Assembly: GCA_030035585.1 (NCBI GenBank)
Contig: CM057462.1
Location: forward strand, 111,905,234-111,969,233
Length of the DNA: 64,000 nucleotides
Direction: 5' to 3'
Source of the DNA: Dugong dugon
Taxonomy: Eukaryota > Chordata > Mammalia > Sirenia > Dugongidae
The notes below the pieces were generated by a model. The model saw nothing but the letters and a program-made list of their open reading frames with translations. It had not been told where the DNA came from and did not search any database. This document shows positions 12,092 through 24,093 of this stretch, one piece after another. A program made the position numbers and the translations under genes. Position 1 is the first letter of the stretch, and each line of letters begins with the position of its first letter.

Positions 12092-12780
12092 TACTTATAT
12101 TAGAATGTCTAAAAAATAGTACTGACAAGAGCCAAGGAGAATGCAGAGCAATTCTCTCCTACATGGCTGGTGAGAATGCAAATGGTACTGTCTCTCTGGA
12201 AAACAAGTTGGCAGTTGCTATAAACCATACTACCATATGGCCCAGCAATTCCACTCTTCCTAGGATGACAACTTATGTTTACACAAAAACCTGTACAAGA
12301 ACATTTATTGGTGCTCTATTTATAATCACCTAAAATTGGAAACAACTGAAACGTCCTTCAATGAGAGAATGGATAAATGAAATGTGGTACATTCATATAA
12401 TGAAATACCTCTCATCTAAATAGGAATGAACTATTGATTCATAAATAGCTTTTATGTAGCTCAAAGGCAATATGCTAAGTCAAAAAATACCAGTCTCAAA
12501 ATTTAAACACTGTATGATTCCATTCATACGGCATGCTCAATAATACAAAACTTGTGGGTTAGAAAACAGATCAATAGTTGTCAGGGACTCAGTATATGTG
12601 TGTTGGGGGGGGAAGGTATAAATACAAAGGGATAACAGAAGAAGTTATTTTTAGTAATGAAACTGTTGTGTATACTAATATTGGTGGTGGTTATACAAGT
12701 GCTAATATTCCTAGAACTGTACATCAAAAGAAATCTAATTTACTGTTGGTTAGGTTTTCTTGAAAAAAAAAAAAAAAAAC

Positions 12781-12920
12781 ACCCTATGATTTTGATGCAA
12801 TTAATATTCTCATTTTATTAGAAGACTGAGACCAAGTGAAATTAAATAATTTTCTCAAGGTCGTTATGTTAGTAAGCTCTGTTAGGAATTGATCTGAGAC
12901 AGTCATACTCCATGGCTTAT
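12781..12920 (+). repeat. MIR, 3' half (split element)
   Basis: It continues the MIR order left at 8064: 'accctatgat', 'ctcattttattagaagactg' (MIR 'cccattttacagatgagg'), then 'tcaaggtcgttatgttagta'. The repeated 'acYctRtga' word at both edges is consistent with a decayed target duplication around the whole inserted stack. Confidence 0.6.
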
Positions 12921-15900
12921 ACTCATGTAGTAGAAGGAAATTTCATTAATTATGGCTGAATTAATGCATCAGTCAATGAAGGAAGCACTGAATCAAATGT
13001 CTAATTACTTTGAAATCTGTTGCCAGCAGGTTCATCTAGCTGACAGTAATCCTCCCAACCTCAGTTAAGTAAATCGATAGATCCAGGTCAAGGGAGACAT
13101 ATGGCCGTTTTGAAAACTCAAATCCTGACACAACAGCAGCAATAGTACTAGTAAAGGTAGAGAGAGTTTGGAGGTTCTCAAACTTATTTTGTGACTCCCA
13201 CAGGCACCTGAAGCTCCCTTAAGCTCTGCCTGGGGTGATGTAGGAAGGTGCCACCAGAGCTCATATCTGTCAATCATTCTCAGTCAGTAGTCAGTGAGAC
13301 GTGAGTTAAAAATATGGAAGCTGTGCACAGATGGTTTTATTGGTTAGTATTTTCAAATTAAAAACAAAACAAAAATGAAAAACTAATGCTATATGACTTG
13401 TTTTAGTTAATAAACAGGAAATATTTCCAAAAGAGTTTGTGAATCTAGAATTGGTAATATTACTTTAAAACTGATAGGCATAAACATAATTATAATTCAA
13501 TCTCTCTATTGACTACAATTTTTAATCTATAAATAAAATAATGGAAGATAAAATTCAGGAGTATATTAAAGTGAAGATGTTTAATATCATAACATTTTTT
13601 AACGGTTACCATCACATTTACTGGGCAAATGGTGAAAAAAACTGATGATTACAATTGTTACCAAAAAAAAACCTTTTAATTCAATTCTTTAATTGGATTC
13701 AAGCTTTCACATAATTCTTATTTAAAATGCTCTTTCTATGTCACGTATAAGATTTTCTGAAATCTGATTAAGAACGATTCAAGAATAGTGTACATCATAC
13801 ATTGCTCCAGCAACTCTGGCCTCAATTTTTATTTGTTGAATGCTTCAAGCTCATTTCTTCCTCAAAGTCTTTATATTTGCTATTTCTTTCACTTTTTTCT
13901 CTGCTCTCCAAATAACAGAGTCTTCTTCTTTCTCCAAGTTGGAGGTCAAAAGTCAACAAACAATGTGCACTCGTTTATTTGTTTTTTTTTTTTTTTTAAT
14001 TGTCTACCCAATATCTGAACTCTCAAGCTGACAACATCTCATTTGGGGCAAATTTTGATTGGTTACTGGGTTCCAATGGACAAAAGGGTGAAAGTGACCA
14101 AATGTTCTTTCTCCTTGCTTCATGGTAGTCATAGGCACTAGTTTTAGATTGCAACATCTCATGATGCTTCCACATAAGATTTTTAGTCTGAACAAATTAC
14201 ATAAAGATGTGGGAAAAAGTATAAATTATTTGCTGCAAAGCCACTGGTCGATGGTGATGGAATCAAGCATCCAGCAGCAATGCTACCAGCAGTGGCATCC
14301 TAGCCACAAACAGTCCTATGGCGTGACGTGGACAATGCAGCCTGCTGCCTAATCTCTTGTCATTTGAAAATTCTCCAAGACTGGTTCTTCAGCATTTCTA
14401 TTAATTCTGTTAAGTATCGAAATAAACTTATTTTCTGATAAAGATTTTTAGAGATGTTTATCGTTGTTGGGATCCTAGGATCCTGAAAGGTACACCTCTC
14501 TTCAAAGAGACATTTCTGATTATTCTATTGAAAGAAGAATTCACCACTCCTACACTGTCATTCTTCATAATAACATTATCCATAGGCCCCTATTTCAGGC
14601 TTGTCTCTCTTGTCTATTATTTGTTTATGATCAGTTTCTTACCAGTTGACTATCAGCAACATAATCTCTCCGGTGAAACATTAGCTACGTGAGAATAGAG
14701 CTTAACTCTTTTATTACCAGTATAATTACCAATATATCATCATCCCTCCACTTGAGTGTGTAACTTATGATAAGCTCTAAATACATATTTGCAGAAAGAA
14801 TGGATAATATTTGTAAACTACTTAGCGCATACCTTGCACATATAAATGATCAATAAACTATAATAATTTTTTTTTACTAAAAAGGACAGAAATAAATGGA
14901 AATATATATAAGCTTCCTTAATGGGAAGGCTTCATGTTTCTATAATATATGGGTAAATGAGTAGAAGAGGAAACTAAAAGAAGCAAATAAGTAAGAATTT
15001 CAGTTTTTGATGAAGCAGGGATCTTAAATAGTGATGGTATATTAAGCTAACAATTTTGAAAAAAATAAAATTCAATTATTTTAAATCCAAATGTAATTTA
15101 AAAATAAAATCATAAAAGAAGCAGAGAGTAACAGAGATTGATGTTCATCTGATCTCAGAGATACAAAGACCGTTCTAAATACAAAAGAATAAAAATATGA
15201 AGTAAGCGATTAATAGATTTGACTAGTGAAAAAGAAAAGCTATCATGTTTAGAAAAACACAATAAAAGTTAAAGGCACAAGGTAAGTTGGTAAAATAGTT
15301 CCTGAACATTTGATAGTAAAAGTAATAGAAACATCTAATGCTCACTATTTAATAAGAAATGTAATGAAACTGATTAGCAATAGCCAACTCATAGGACATT
15401 AAAATTGGCTACAGATAAATGGGAACATAGTGTCTCTAGTCATCCAATAAATAAATGAAGTATGTGTTGGACTTGGTCAAGTTAAAAAATCCTATGATGA
15501 CATTAGGTTGAACCGTATGAACCTGCCATTTTTTAATCCAAAAAAAAAAATTTTTGACTACTAGCAATTCCTTGTGTTCCAAACTATACCCACCATGCAT
15601 TGTCAATTTATTTTTTTTCTGAAAGAACATTTGAAAAAGAAATGTAAAACCACATTTTTGAACAACTTTAAAGAATTAATTATAGGGAAATAATCAGTGA
15701 TATATACAAGTTTGTACAATTAAGTCTGTTTTATCATCACTTACATTAGTGAAAATTAACACATTTATGTATCTAACAAAGAAGATTTATTGAACTATTT
15801 CCATAGAAAGAAATATGATGAAGTCACTAAAATAGCAAAAACTTTAAAACATTATTATATTATGAAGGAAAATATAATTTAATGACATAGTAACTATAAA

Positions 15901-16350
15901 AATACAATTTAAAGAGAAGAATACCTATATAATTCGATCAAAATATTGGAAATAAAAATTAAAATAAAAAATAGATTAGGTAGTATGGACATAGGTAGAT
16001 GGATGGATGGCTGGATCGATAGGTGGGTAGGTAGATAGACAGTGATAGATGAGAGAATATAATAAGAAGAATGTGAGAGAACAAAGAAGACAACATTCGT
16101 GAGAAAATGAAACTAGAAGACGTATGCATACTAACATTAATATGATACATAAAAATGATTCTGGTTTATATGAGTTTTAATGTTATGGGTTGTTTAAATT
16201 TTATTTTCCACTTATATTTTCCATTTTCTGTACAGTGAATAAACATAAATTTTTAAATGAGAGAAAGAAGGAAATTCACAGTATAAGAAACAATTATGAT
16301 ACAAAACTTTCAGGACAATTAAATATATAATAATTGCTAATACTTGAATA
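12921..16350. other. Unassigned AT-rich sequence
   Basis: No gene was recognised in this 3.4-kb stretch. A MIR/L2-like 3' fragment may lie near 14,800-14,870 ('aatgatcaataaac' after 'gcataccttgcacat'). A short GGTA/GATA-rich tract lies at about 15,985-16,045. Overlapping frames at 13,788-14,031 run through T-rich DNA and are not credible. Confidence 0.45.
15985..16045. repeat. GGTA/GATA-type tetranucleotide tract
   Basis: Degenerate repeats of GGTA, GATG and GATA run for about 60 bp. Confidence 0.75.
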
Positions 16351-16351
16351 A

Positions 16352-16945
16352 AGTTTTTTTTTAAATTGCACTTTAGATGAACGTTTACAAAGTAGTTTCT
16401 CATTAAACAATTAATACACAATTGTTTTGTGATATTGATTACTAACCCCAGGATGTGTCAACACTCTCCCCTTCTCGACCTTGTTTTCCTCATTTCCATT
16501 CTTCCTGTTTTCCTGTACCTTCTTGCCGTTTCGTCTTTGCTTTTGCACTGGTGTCCCCATTTAGTCTCCTGTACATGGTTGAACTACATGTGTCATTGTT
16601 TGTTTTATAGGCCTGTCTAGTCTTTGGCTGAAGGGTGAACTTAGAAGTGACTTCAGTACTGAGTTAAAAGGGTGTCCAGGGGCTGTATTTTCGGGGTTTC
16701 TCCAGTCTCTGTCAGACCAGTAAGTCTGGTCCTTTTTTGTGTGAGTTTGAATTTTGTTCTACATTTTTCTCCCACTCTGTCTGGGACAGTTTGATCCCTG
16801 TCAGAGCAGTCGATGGTGGTAGCCAGGCACCATTTAGTTGTATTGGACTCGGTCTGGTGGAGGCTGTGGTAGTTGTGGTCCATTAGTCCTTTGGACTAAT
16901 CTTTCCCTTGTGTCTTTGGTTTTCTTTAAAACTTTTTCTTAGAAA
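16352..16945 (-). mobile_element. 5'-truncated L1, 3' UTR, antisense
   Basis: An antisense L1 3' UTR of the same subfamily as 22,741-23,444. Shared blocks include 'gcactttagatgaacgttta', 'ggggtttctccagtctctgt' and 'ccattagtcctttggacta'. The poly-T at 16,353-16,361 is the antisense poly-A. No clear duplication was found. Confidence 0.86.
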
Positions 16946-16951
16946 TATATT

Positions 16952-17150
16952 CAAGGGTGGTGTAAACGGTTAATGTGTTCAGCTGCTAACTGAAAGATTG
17001 GACATTCAAGTCCATACACAGATGTCTCAGAAAAAAGGACTGGCAATCTCCTTAGAAAAAATCAGCCATTGTAAACCCTATGGAACACAATTCTTCTCTG
17101 ACACACGGGGTCACTATGACTCAGAATCAACTGAAAGGCAGCTGACTATC
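16952..17150 (+). mobile_element. AfroSINE (long-body type), sense
   Basis: The element starts 'gggtggtgtaaacggttaat' and continues 'cagctgctaactgaaag', 'ggactggcaatctcc' and 'aaccctatggaacac'. It ends 'gaatcaactgaaaggcagct'. It follows directly after the antisense L1 tail. The head is slightly truncated. Confidence 0.88.
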
Positions 17151-17919
17151 TTTGGGAAGGTGAACTGGTGGTTGTCAAAGAGTAGAAATTGGAGAGGAAA
17201 ATTTTCTAAACTGGTTTTATACTCTATTCTGAATTTTAAAAAAACATGCTCTTCGCTTATTTTTATTCTTTTAATGCTACGCAAATTACTGTTTTTTAAG
17301 TTTTTCTATTTTCTATAAATTCTAAAAAGTATATAATAGTGTTAATAAAAAGAGAAAATAGTTAAACAGATGGTCCGTCTTCATGCTCCTTAGGTGGTTT
17401 GGATTGTGTGAAAATACAACTTGATTTATCGCACTTTGAAAAGTCGTGGCAATTGAGTGCAGATCTTAGAATGACCTATAACTTATTTAATTAACTAACA
17501 ATTTTTACACATCCTTCAATCATAATAAACTGTTGACTAACTCTTAATTTGATTCTTTACCCAGTATGTGCTTAATTTTTATAGTTTTAAAAATACTTGT
17601 CAATTACTACAAAAAGTTGATACAGGAATAGCTTTTAACTTGGCAAAAAAAAAAAATGGAAATAATCTTAGTCAACTATCTCTTCAGATTATGCTTTACC
17701 ATGTGTTGTCTCCAGAGACTTAGTCTGGCTAAAATTGTGTACAGGGATGGAGGCAGCCTTCTCAAAGTTTAGTGCATGAAAGTAGAAACAGTAAGGTTCT
17801 TTTTATAGCTGTTCCAAGAAAAAATATTAAAAATTACCACAAATTGCAGGACAAGATATTTCAGTGCTATAATTAAATGAAAGTTTTAATATTAACTGTA
17901 TTAAATATAGTCGACTTTT
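17151..17919. other. Unassigned sequence
   Basis: Nothing recognised. The frame at 16,998-17,318 begins inside the SINE and has no protein support. Confidence 0.45.
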
Positions 17920-18108
17920 CTCACAAGTCTTTTTTCTTCCTTTCTAACCTTTTTCCTCCCTTCCTCCCCTTTTTTCTCTCGCTGTTTTCTCCTGCATTTT
18001 TTCTCCTGCCCTCATTCTTCTGCCCTCCTCTTCCTTCAAGTAATTCCCTCTCCCCTCATCCTACTTCTCTCTCTCTCTCTCTTTTTTTTTTTTTCTCTTT
18101 ATTTTTTC
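17920..18108 (+). repeat. Pyrimidine-rich tract with (CT)n core
   Basis: About 190 bp are overwhelmingly C and T on the plus strand, including a perfect CT run near 18,067-18,082 and a T run. The open frame across it is low-complexity Ser/Pro/Phe/Leu and is not a gene. Confidence 0.9.
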
Positions 18109-18189
18109 AGTGTTGTCTATGGCCATGGACCTCTGATTATGATACACTATAAATTTTATATTTCAAAAATAGCTTTTTTGTTTTAAGTT

Positions 18190-18930
18190 CCAGGCTTCTA
18201 TCCAAGATACAACAGTTGGTCTCTATTTGCCTGGGGCAGCAGAGGAAGAAGACCCAGGAATCAGAGAAGAAACTGCTGTCTAATTGCCTCCATGAACTAC
18301 TGCCTCCTTTGCCATAAGACCAGAATAACTGGATGGTGCCCAGCTACCATTAGCGAACATTTTGATCAGTTTCCATAGAGATATTCTGATCCAAAAGGGT
18401 AAAAACGTAGAATAGAATTTCAAATTCATGTGGAATCCAGACTTACTGGACACACTGAGACTGGAGGAACCCCAGAATCTATTGCCATGAGATAACCTGT
18501 AAACCTTGAACCAAAACTATCCCTGAAGTTACCTTTAAGCCAAACAAACAAAAAAACTTGCCATCGAGTCTATTCCGACTCATACTGACCCTATAGGACA
18601 GAGTAGAACTGCCACGTAGTGTTTCCAAGGAGCACCTGGTGGATTTAAACTGCTGACTTTTTTGGTTAGCAGCCGAGCTCTTAATCACTGTGCCTCCAGG
18701 GCTCTAAAAGCCAAACAATAGTTTAGCTCAATTAGTAAAAAATATTTGCCTTGACTTTCGTGCTTCTTTAGAGAGCCATCTATAGGAGATCAATTGAGAA
18801 CACTAACTCTAAAGCATAGATGAGAAGTTTAGGGGACAGTGAGTCTAAGTAGATGGTGGTGAATTAATCTGAGTAGAGATAATGATGACACAACATGAAG
18901 TAAACATAAAGTAAAAATAAAAACTTTTTT
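18190..18930 (+). mobile_element. L1 3' UTR (older subfamily), sense, interrupted by SINE
   Basis: The order matches the 3' UTR of the L1 type common in this window: 'gatacaacagttggtctct', 'ggatggtgcccagctacca', 'gagactggaggaacccc'. After the SINE it continues with 'aagccaaacaatagtttagc'. It is non-coding and 5'-truncated. Confidence 0.78.
18548..18707 (-). mobile_element. AfroSINE, antisense, in L1 3' UTR
   Basis: Tail 'cttgccatcgagtctattcc', body 'cctataggacagagtagaac', head ending 'gcctccagggctct'. The 11-bp duplication AAGCCAAACAA occurs at 18,537-18,547 and 18,708-18,718. The host L1 reads through when the SINE is removed. Confidence 0.93.
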
Positions 18931-18939
18931 TCACAAAAG

Positions 18940-19410
18940 ATTTGTATAAAATGTTTATTGTGACTTTATTCATAATAGGCAAAACTAGAAACAACATAAA
19001 TGCCTATCAACAAGAAAATGGGTAAGCAAACTATGGTATATGAACACAATGAACTGCTACTGTGTAATACAGATGAACAAACTCCTGACACATGACAATA
19101 AATGAATCTGAAATATACTACGCAGATTAAAAGAAGGCAGACACCGAAGAGTGCATATTGTTTGATTTCTAGTGACATGAATTTCTACAACAGACAAAAC
19201 TAATCAATAGTGAAAATAATTAGAAGAATGTTGCTTCAGATAGGGAGGGAGGGGGACTAGGAAGATGCATGAAAAACATTTCTGAGTAATGGAAATTTTC
19301 TATATCTTGATATGGGTGCAAGCTACACTGGTGTATACATTTTTCAAAACCCTATGAAATGTTCCCTCAAAATTTGTAAATTTCACTATCTGTAAATCTT
19401 GCCTAAGACA
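18940..19410 (+). mobile_element. Old L1 3' end, sense
   Basis: The ORF2 C-terminal region is recognisable ('caactagaaacaacataaat'-type segment near 18,985, then 'actatggtatatgaacac'). It runs into an L1M-like 3' UTR with 'gggagggagggggactagg'. There is no intact frame. Confidence 0.7.
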
Positions 19411-19772
19411 ACAAACAAACAAATAACAATGACATAGAAACAGCAAATTCTATTTAGAAAGTCTAATTTTCAGTTTGGTGTGGTTAGCAATTCTTAATTT
19501 CCCTTTAGTCTATTGCAGGCTTGAACAAATGAGAAAATATAATAAATATAATGAAAGTAGGTTTATCACTGCCAAGAAGCACAAATGGAGAAAGGAGGAC
19601 AGCAGAATGTATTCTGAAATATTGGATAAAAATTGGCTGCATTTGTATGAACCCTTGGTATTATGCATATAGATATGGATATAGTGATAGAGATCTACTT
19701 ATTGTCTGTCTACCTATCTAGCTAGCTAGCTAACTAGGTAGCTAGCTATCATCTATCTAGATAGCTATCTAG

Positions 19773-19826
<54 letters not shown>

Positions 19827-20449
19827 CCAGCACATATCGATGTCTATACGTACACATACACTCCCTAGTTCTGTTTTCTTTGAGAGTCGTGAAGCAACTG
19901 CACACCAGTTACAATACGCAGAGCTAACACCTAGATCTTTGTTTCTAATTATTCCTTTCCACTAAAGGTAACTGGTGAAATATCCGATTCCAGGCCTTGG
20001 GCAAGAAAAATTAAAGATAAGCCAAAAACATCTTATTGAGCAGCAACTAATGAAGTGCTTGAAAGGATACAGGAGTTGCTTGAAGGGGTTCCTGCTGGCC
20101 AAACCTAGAATAAATTGAGCAACAAAAGCACTTAATAATAGACATGAATTTTTAATCTTAAATAAAAATTGAATCAATTAGTTCATAGTGACATATACAT
20201 ACATATATATAAAAGGAGAGGGGATCTCTTTCTTATAATAAAATGCCAAATAATTAATATTGAATGAATGATGGAATTTGAAAACATGAATGAAATCTAA
20301 AACTAGTGAGTGGTATGTGATTAGCAACAGATTATTTCCAAGGCCTCCATTTGTTTTCCCACAGGCTACTTATTAATTATGAAGGGAAACCTACCCACTG
20401 ACATCTTAATGAAGTGATAAAAATTATCATCACCAACATTGGGACAAAC
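19411..20449. other. Unassigned sequence around a microsatellite cluster
   Basis: Apart from the microsatellite entry, nothing was recognised. Confidence 0.45.
19700..19824. repeat. TAGC/CTAT tract followed by (CA)n
   Basis: A degenerate TAGC/CTAT array (19,700-19,773) runs directly into about 25 perfect CA repeats (19,774-19,823). Confidence 0.96.
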
Positions 20450-20925
20450 CAACAAACCAACATCATGTCATCACTGATACAACTCTGAGAAAGACACATG
20501 ACCGCTTCTGTAGTACTCCTGTCAAAATTCATCACCTGAATCTATTTATGAGGAAACATCACACAAACCCAAATGAAGGTATTTTGTAAAATAAATGGGT
20601 TGCACCATTTTAAAAAAGTCAAGGTCAAGAAAGATAAAGAAAGGCTGAGGATTTATGTCAGAAAAAAAGGAACTAAACAGACCTGAAAATTAAATGCAAT
20701 GCTTAATCCAGGATTGGATCCTGGAAATACAAATAGCTGTAAAGGACAACTATTGGGAACAGTTCATGAAACTTGAATATGGACTGTTAATCAGAAAACA
20801 GTATTTTATCAATGTTCAATTTCCTGATTGTGGTAACTGTATATAAAAGAATGTAAAATTGCAGGAGTTGTATTTTCTATTCTTACAACTTTTCTGTGTT
20901 TGATATTATAACACAATAAAAAATA
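20450..20925 (+). repeat. L1M-type 3' UTR relic
   Basis: Phrases such as 'gtcaaggtcaagaaagataa', 'aatccaggattggatcctgg' and 'atcaatgttcaatttcctg' follow the order of old mammalian L1 3' UTRs. It ends near 'cacaataaaaaat'. Diverged and non-coding. Confidence 0.6.
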
Positions 20926-22724
20926 TCCCTAAAGTGGTATTTTATAGTTCTGTTTTTATAAGAAAAATTATGGCCTAATTTTAAAATTACTACATTTCAG
21001 TACCAGAAGATAATTGCTTTTAAAATGAGCTAATCTTATATTATACAGATATTGCCTTTAGCAACAACAACAACAATAATAAAAAAGAGTATACAAATAA
21101 AAAATAAATTTTCTTCTGTTAATCCTAAAATTTTAGTTGAGGTCCTGAATAAGCCAAGTCTCACAAAATAACATTCTTGATTATACTGTGACTCTTTCCA
21201 AAATAAATTTTATAACAAAAGAAGATGTCCTATTAATAAGAGAAAAAATTAAAATTCAAGCAGAATGGTCTCGTACTTTAAATTTCATAATTTGATTTTT
21301 AAAAATAAATGTATTCAGAAAAGCAAATCCATACCGGTTTTTGTAGTTTGTATGAATTTGAAATAAAAATTACAATCTTTATTTAATTACAAATAGCATT
21401 TATTATTGTCATTGGATTTTTTTTTTTTTTCTTCAAGACTGTAGGCTGGAAATTTCAGGAGATAAATATATAAAAGATAGTTTTCCAGCTTAAAAGAATT
21501 CTTTCTTTCCTTTACCTAGAATAGTAAGAAAGTTTATTTAGACTTTTTAATTCCAAAGTCTTAAGCAGAAACATCAAATTTCTGTGGGTGATCTTGCAAT
21601 ATAAAAGCATAGCTTTCTAATTTAAGCAATAGGAGTCATCTCATTTTCCTGTAGGTAGCCAAAGTTATTTAAGGCTTTTTATACTTCTCACTGAAGCCAA
21701 CAGAATCCCTCTATGTGAAGGAAAATAGATAAGAAAAAGTATCTGTTCCACGAAAGAAAAAGCAAAAATAGATTTAGTCTATAGAGAAAGCTTGTGGGCA
21801 ATAGCCCAATGTTTAATAGAAAAAAAAGGAGTTTCCATGAGTGGTTTTGGAAAAGAATATCAAATTTACTATTCTTTTTCCCTTTTTTTTTTTTTTCATG
21901 TCATTGGCTACTAGAGTTAAGGCAGGGATATTATTTTAACCACTGCATTGCCATTCTTTTACATACAGTTTTTTTCTCCCCCTAACTAATCAAAATAGAA
22001 AAATACGAAGGTACAGGTTTGTACCAGGGCCAGCTTCATGAGGTGCCATCTCCACAGTTGCATAGGGCACTGCACTTAGTGGGATTAACGCTGGATTTAA
22101 GTCTCTGCTGTCACTGTTTTGAACTTCTTAATAACATGAAAAAGAGGCCCTGCATTTTCATTTTGCACTGGGCCCCACAAGTAAGTAGCTGATTCTGATT
22201 TCTGTTCTTTATCCCTTATAGCTTCAGCAATGCCTCCTATTTTCAGTCTTACTCTTGTGGACAGGTATTTAGTCTATTATAAACTAGATCATTTTCCTAT
22301 ATTAAAATCTCAATGAGAAAGTTTTGTACCTTGAATTTTATAAACCTGCCATTAAAATTTTTTAAATTTGTTTTCTGCTTAGATTTTTGTGTTGAGTTGT
22401 TCATTTGTTCTAACTTTGTGTCTTTTTAGGACAGAGACACTCCTAAACAGGAAAGTAGCTTCCTGGAGGAAGAAACAAGAGAGAACAAAAAGGCTGAGAG
22501 CAGCAAAACCAGGCTGAGAGGAGAGGCGTTCACTTTAAAGAAGAAAATATGTCTAGGAGAGAACACCCAGAATCGAGATATACCCATCCCCAGAATTGTA
22601 ACCCAATAAAATGTTGCTGAACTTCCCTGATTCTTTATAACATTTCAGATACTTGGGGATGAATTGGGTTGTGGGATGCAGGAAAAATATTAAAGAATTA
22701 TAGTTTCCTAATCCTAAGTGTAAT
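20926..22724. other. Unassigned sequence with one ancient repeat
   Basis: The segment 22,020-22,190 ('ccctgcattttcattttgca', 'ctgggccccacaagta') looks like a widespread ancient mammalian interspersed repeat whose family I cannot name safely. The remainder is AT-rich and unassigned. Confidence 0.45.
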
Positions 22725-22740
22725 GACTTTTTTCATTTCT

Positions 22741-23444
22741 TTATTGTACTTTAGATGAAGGTTTACAGAACAAATAGTTTCTTATTAAACACTTAGTACA
22801 CATATCGTTTTATGACAATGGTTAACAACCCCATGACATGTCGATACTGTCCCTTCTCAACCTTGGGTTCCCTATTACCAGCTTTCTTGTTCCCTCCTGC
22901 CTTCTAGTCCTTGTCTCTGAACTGTTGTGCCCCATTAGTCTCGTTTTGTTTTATGGGGCTGTCTAATCTTTGGCTGAATGGTGAACCTTGGGAGTGATTT
23001 CATTACTGAACGAAAAGGGTGTCCAGGGGCCATACTCTTGGGGTTTCTCCAGTCTCTGTCAGGCCAGTAAGTCTGATCTTTTTTTATGAATTTGAATTTT
23101 GTTGTGCATTTTTCTCCAGCTCTGTCTGGGACCCTCTGTTGTGATCCTGGTCAGAGCAGTCACCGGTTTTACTGGACTCAGTCTGGTGGAGGCTGTAGTA
23201 GTTGTGGTCCATTAGTCCTTTGGACTAAACTTTTCCTTGAATCTTGTTTTCTTCATTCTCCCTTGCTCCTGAAGGAATGAGACCAGTGGATTATCTTAGA
23301 TGGCTGCTCACAGGCTTTGAAGACCCCAGACACTACTCATCAAGGTAGAATGTAGAACATATTCTTTATAAACTGTGTTATGCCAGTTGAGCTAGACGTT
23401 CCCCAAGATCATGGTCTCCACAGCCCTCCTCCCCGCAATTTAAG
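22741..23444 (-). mobile_element. 5'-truncated L1, 3' UTR, antisense, with duplication
   Basis: An antisense L1 3' UTR of the same subfamily as 16,352-16,945 but extending further 5', including 'gaagaccccagacactactc'. The flanks at 22,725-22,740 and 23,445-23,460 are near-identical 16-mers (gacttYtttcattYt type), which supports a single insertion event. Confidence 0.9.
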
Positions 23445-23616
23445 GACTTCTTTCATTCTTGTAAGGTGGTACAAATGTAATGGTGAAGACACTCGTAAGG
23501 AAAACATATTGCCTGATTTCAGGTTAAATTCAGTTTTTGTGTTAGATTTGAGGTACTGATGACATCATCTATCTTAGTCTACTTTCCAATAGTAGACACA
23601 GACCTGGATGTGGTCA

Positions 23617-24093
23617 TGTGATGGTTAATTTTTTGTGTCCATTAAGCTAAGCTATGATTCCCAGCATATTGGCCAAATACTAGACCAGTTGCTGTTCTGT
23701 AATGTAATGTAATGTAATGCAATGTAATGACCTTCTATAATGTAACCCAAGGAAATCAATCAATCAGTTGAAAGGAGAGTTTCCTTAGATATGATCTGCT
23801 CTCGGACTATAAACAGACATTTTAGCAGAATTCTATCTCTCCCCCAACCCATCTTTCTTGACTATGCATTTTTCTCATCACCTGACCTATACATCTTGAG
23901 ATGGAAACCTGCAGAAGTCTCCAGCCTGCCACCTGACATACAAATATTGGACTTGTTGGATTAGCTAGTCTTTTCAATTGGATGAACCAATCCTTTGAAG
24001 TAAATCTCTCTCTCTCTCTCTATGTATACAGATAGATAGATAATTTATGTATCTATATCTCACTGGTTCTATTTCTCTAGAGAACCTAAGACA
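23617..24093 (+). mobile_element. Solo LTR, MLT2/ERVL-like
   Basis: It begins TGTGATGGTTAAT and ends 'tctctagagaacctaagaca', the termini typical of MLT2-type ERVL LTRs. Internal blocks 'caatcagttgaaagg' and 'ctccagcctgcca' fit as well. The flanks GGTCA and GGGCA are a one-mismatch 5-bp duplication. A TAATG pentamer array (23,699-23,729) and a TC run (about 24,003-24,020) lie inside. No retroviral genes remain. Confidence 0.8.

Larger units (their letters stand above)
11471..12778 (+). pseudogene. Second old L1: ORF2 C-terminal remnant and 3' end
   Basis: After the first L1 tail, a second L1 begins within ORF2. It has a 'caacccagctgaaaattgg' stretch, then segments around 11,540 and 12,160 matching the C-terminal ORF2 order. 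The 3' part reaches an 18-A run ending at 12,777. An RTE fragment and an AfroSINE interrupt it. The poly-A is followed directly by the MIR 3' half, so this copy forms the 3' edge of the nested stack. Confidence 0.75.

Noticed and set aside
13788-14031. Two overlapping plus-strand frames, Phe/Ser rich
   Set aside because: They cross T-rich DNA including a long T run. The composition is that of the DNA, and no splice or promoter signal supports them.
16352-17150. Possible processed pseudogene between L1 tail and SINE
   Set aside because: The whole interval is explained by an antisense L1 3' UTR and an adjacent SINE.
17877-18152. 91-codon frame rich in Pro, Ser, Phe and Leu
   Set aside because: It reads the pyrimidine-rich tract. 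A low-complexity translation only.
19700-19824. Regularly repeated short units that might suggest a CRISPR array
   Set aside because: The units are tetranucleotide and dinucleotide microsatellite without spacers, in a mammalian genome.
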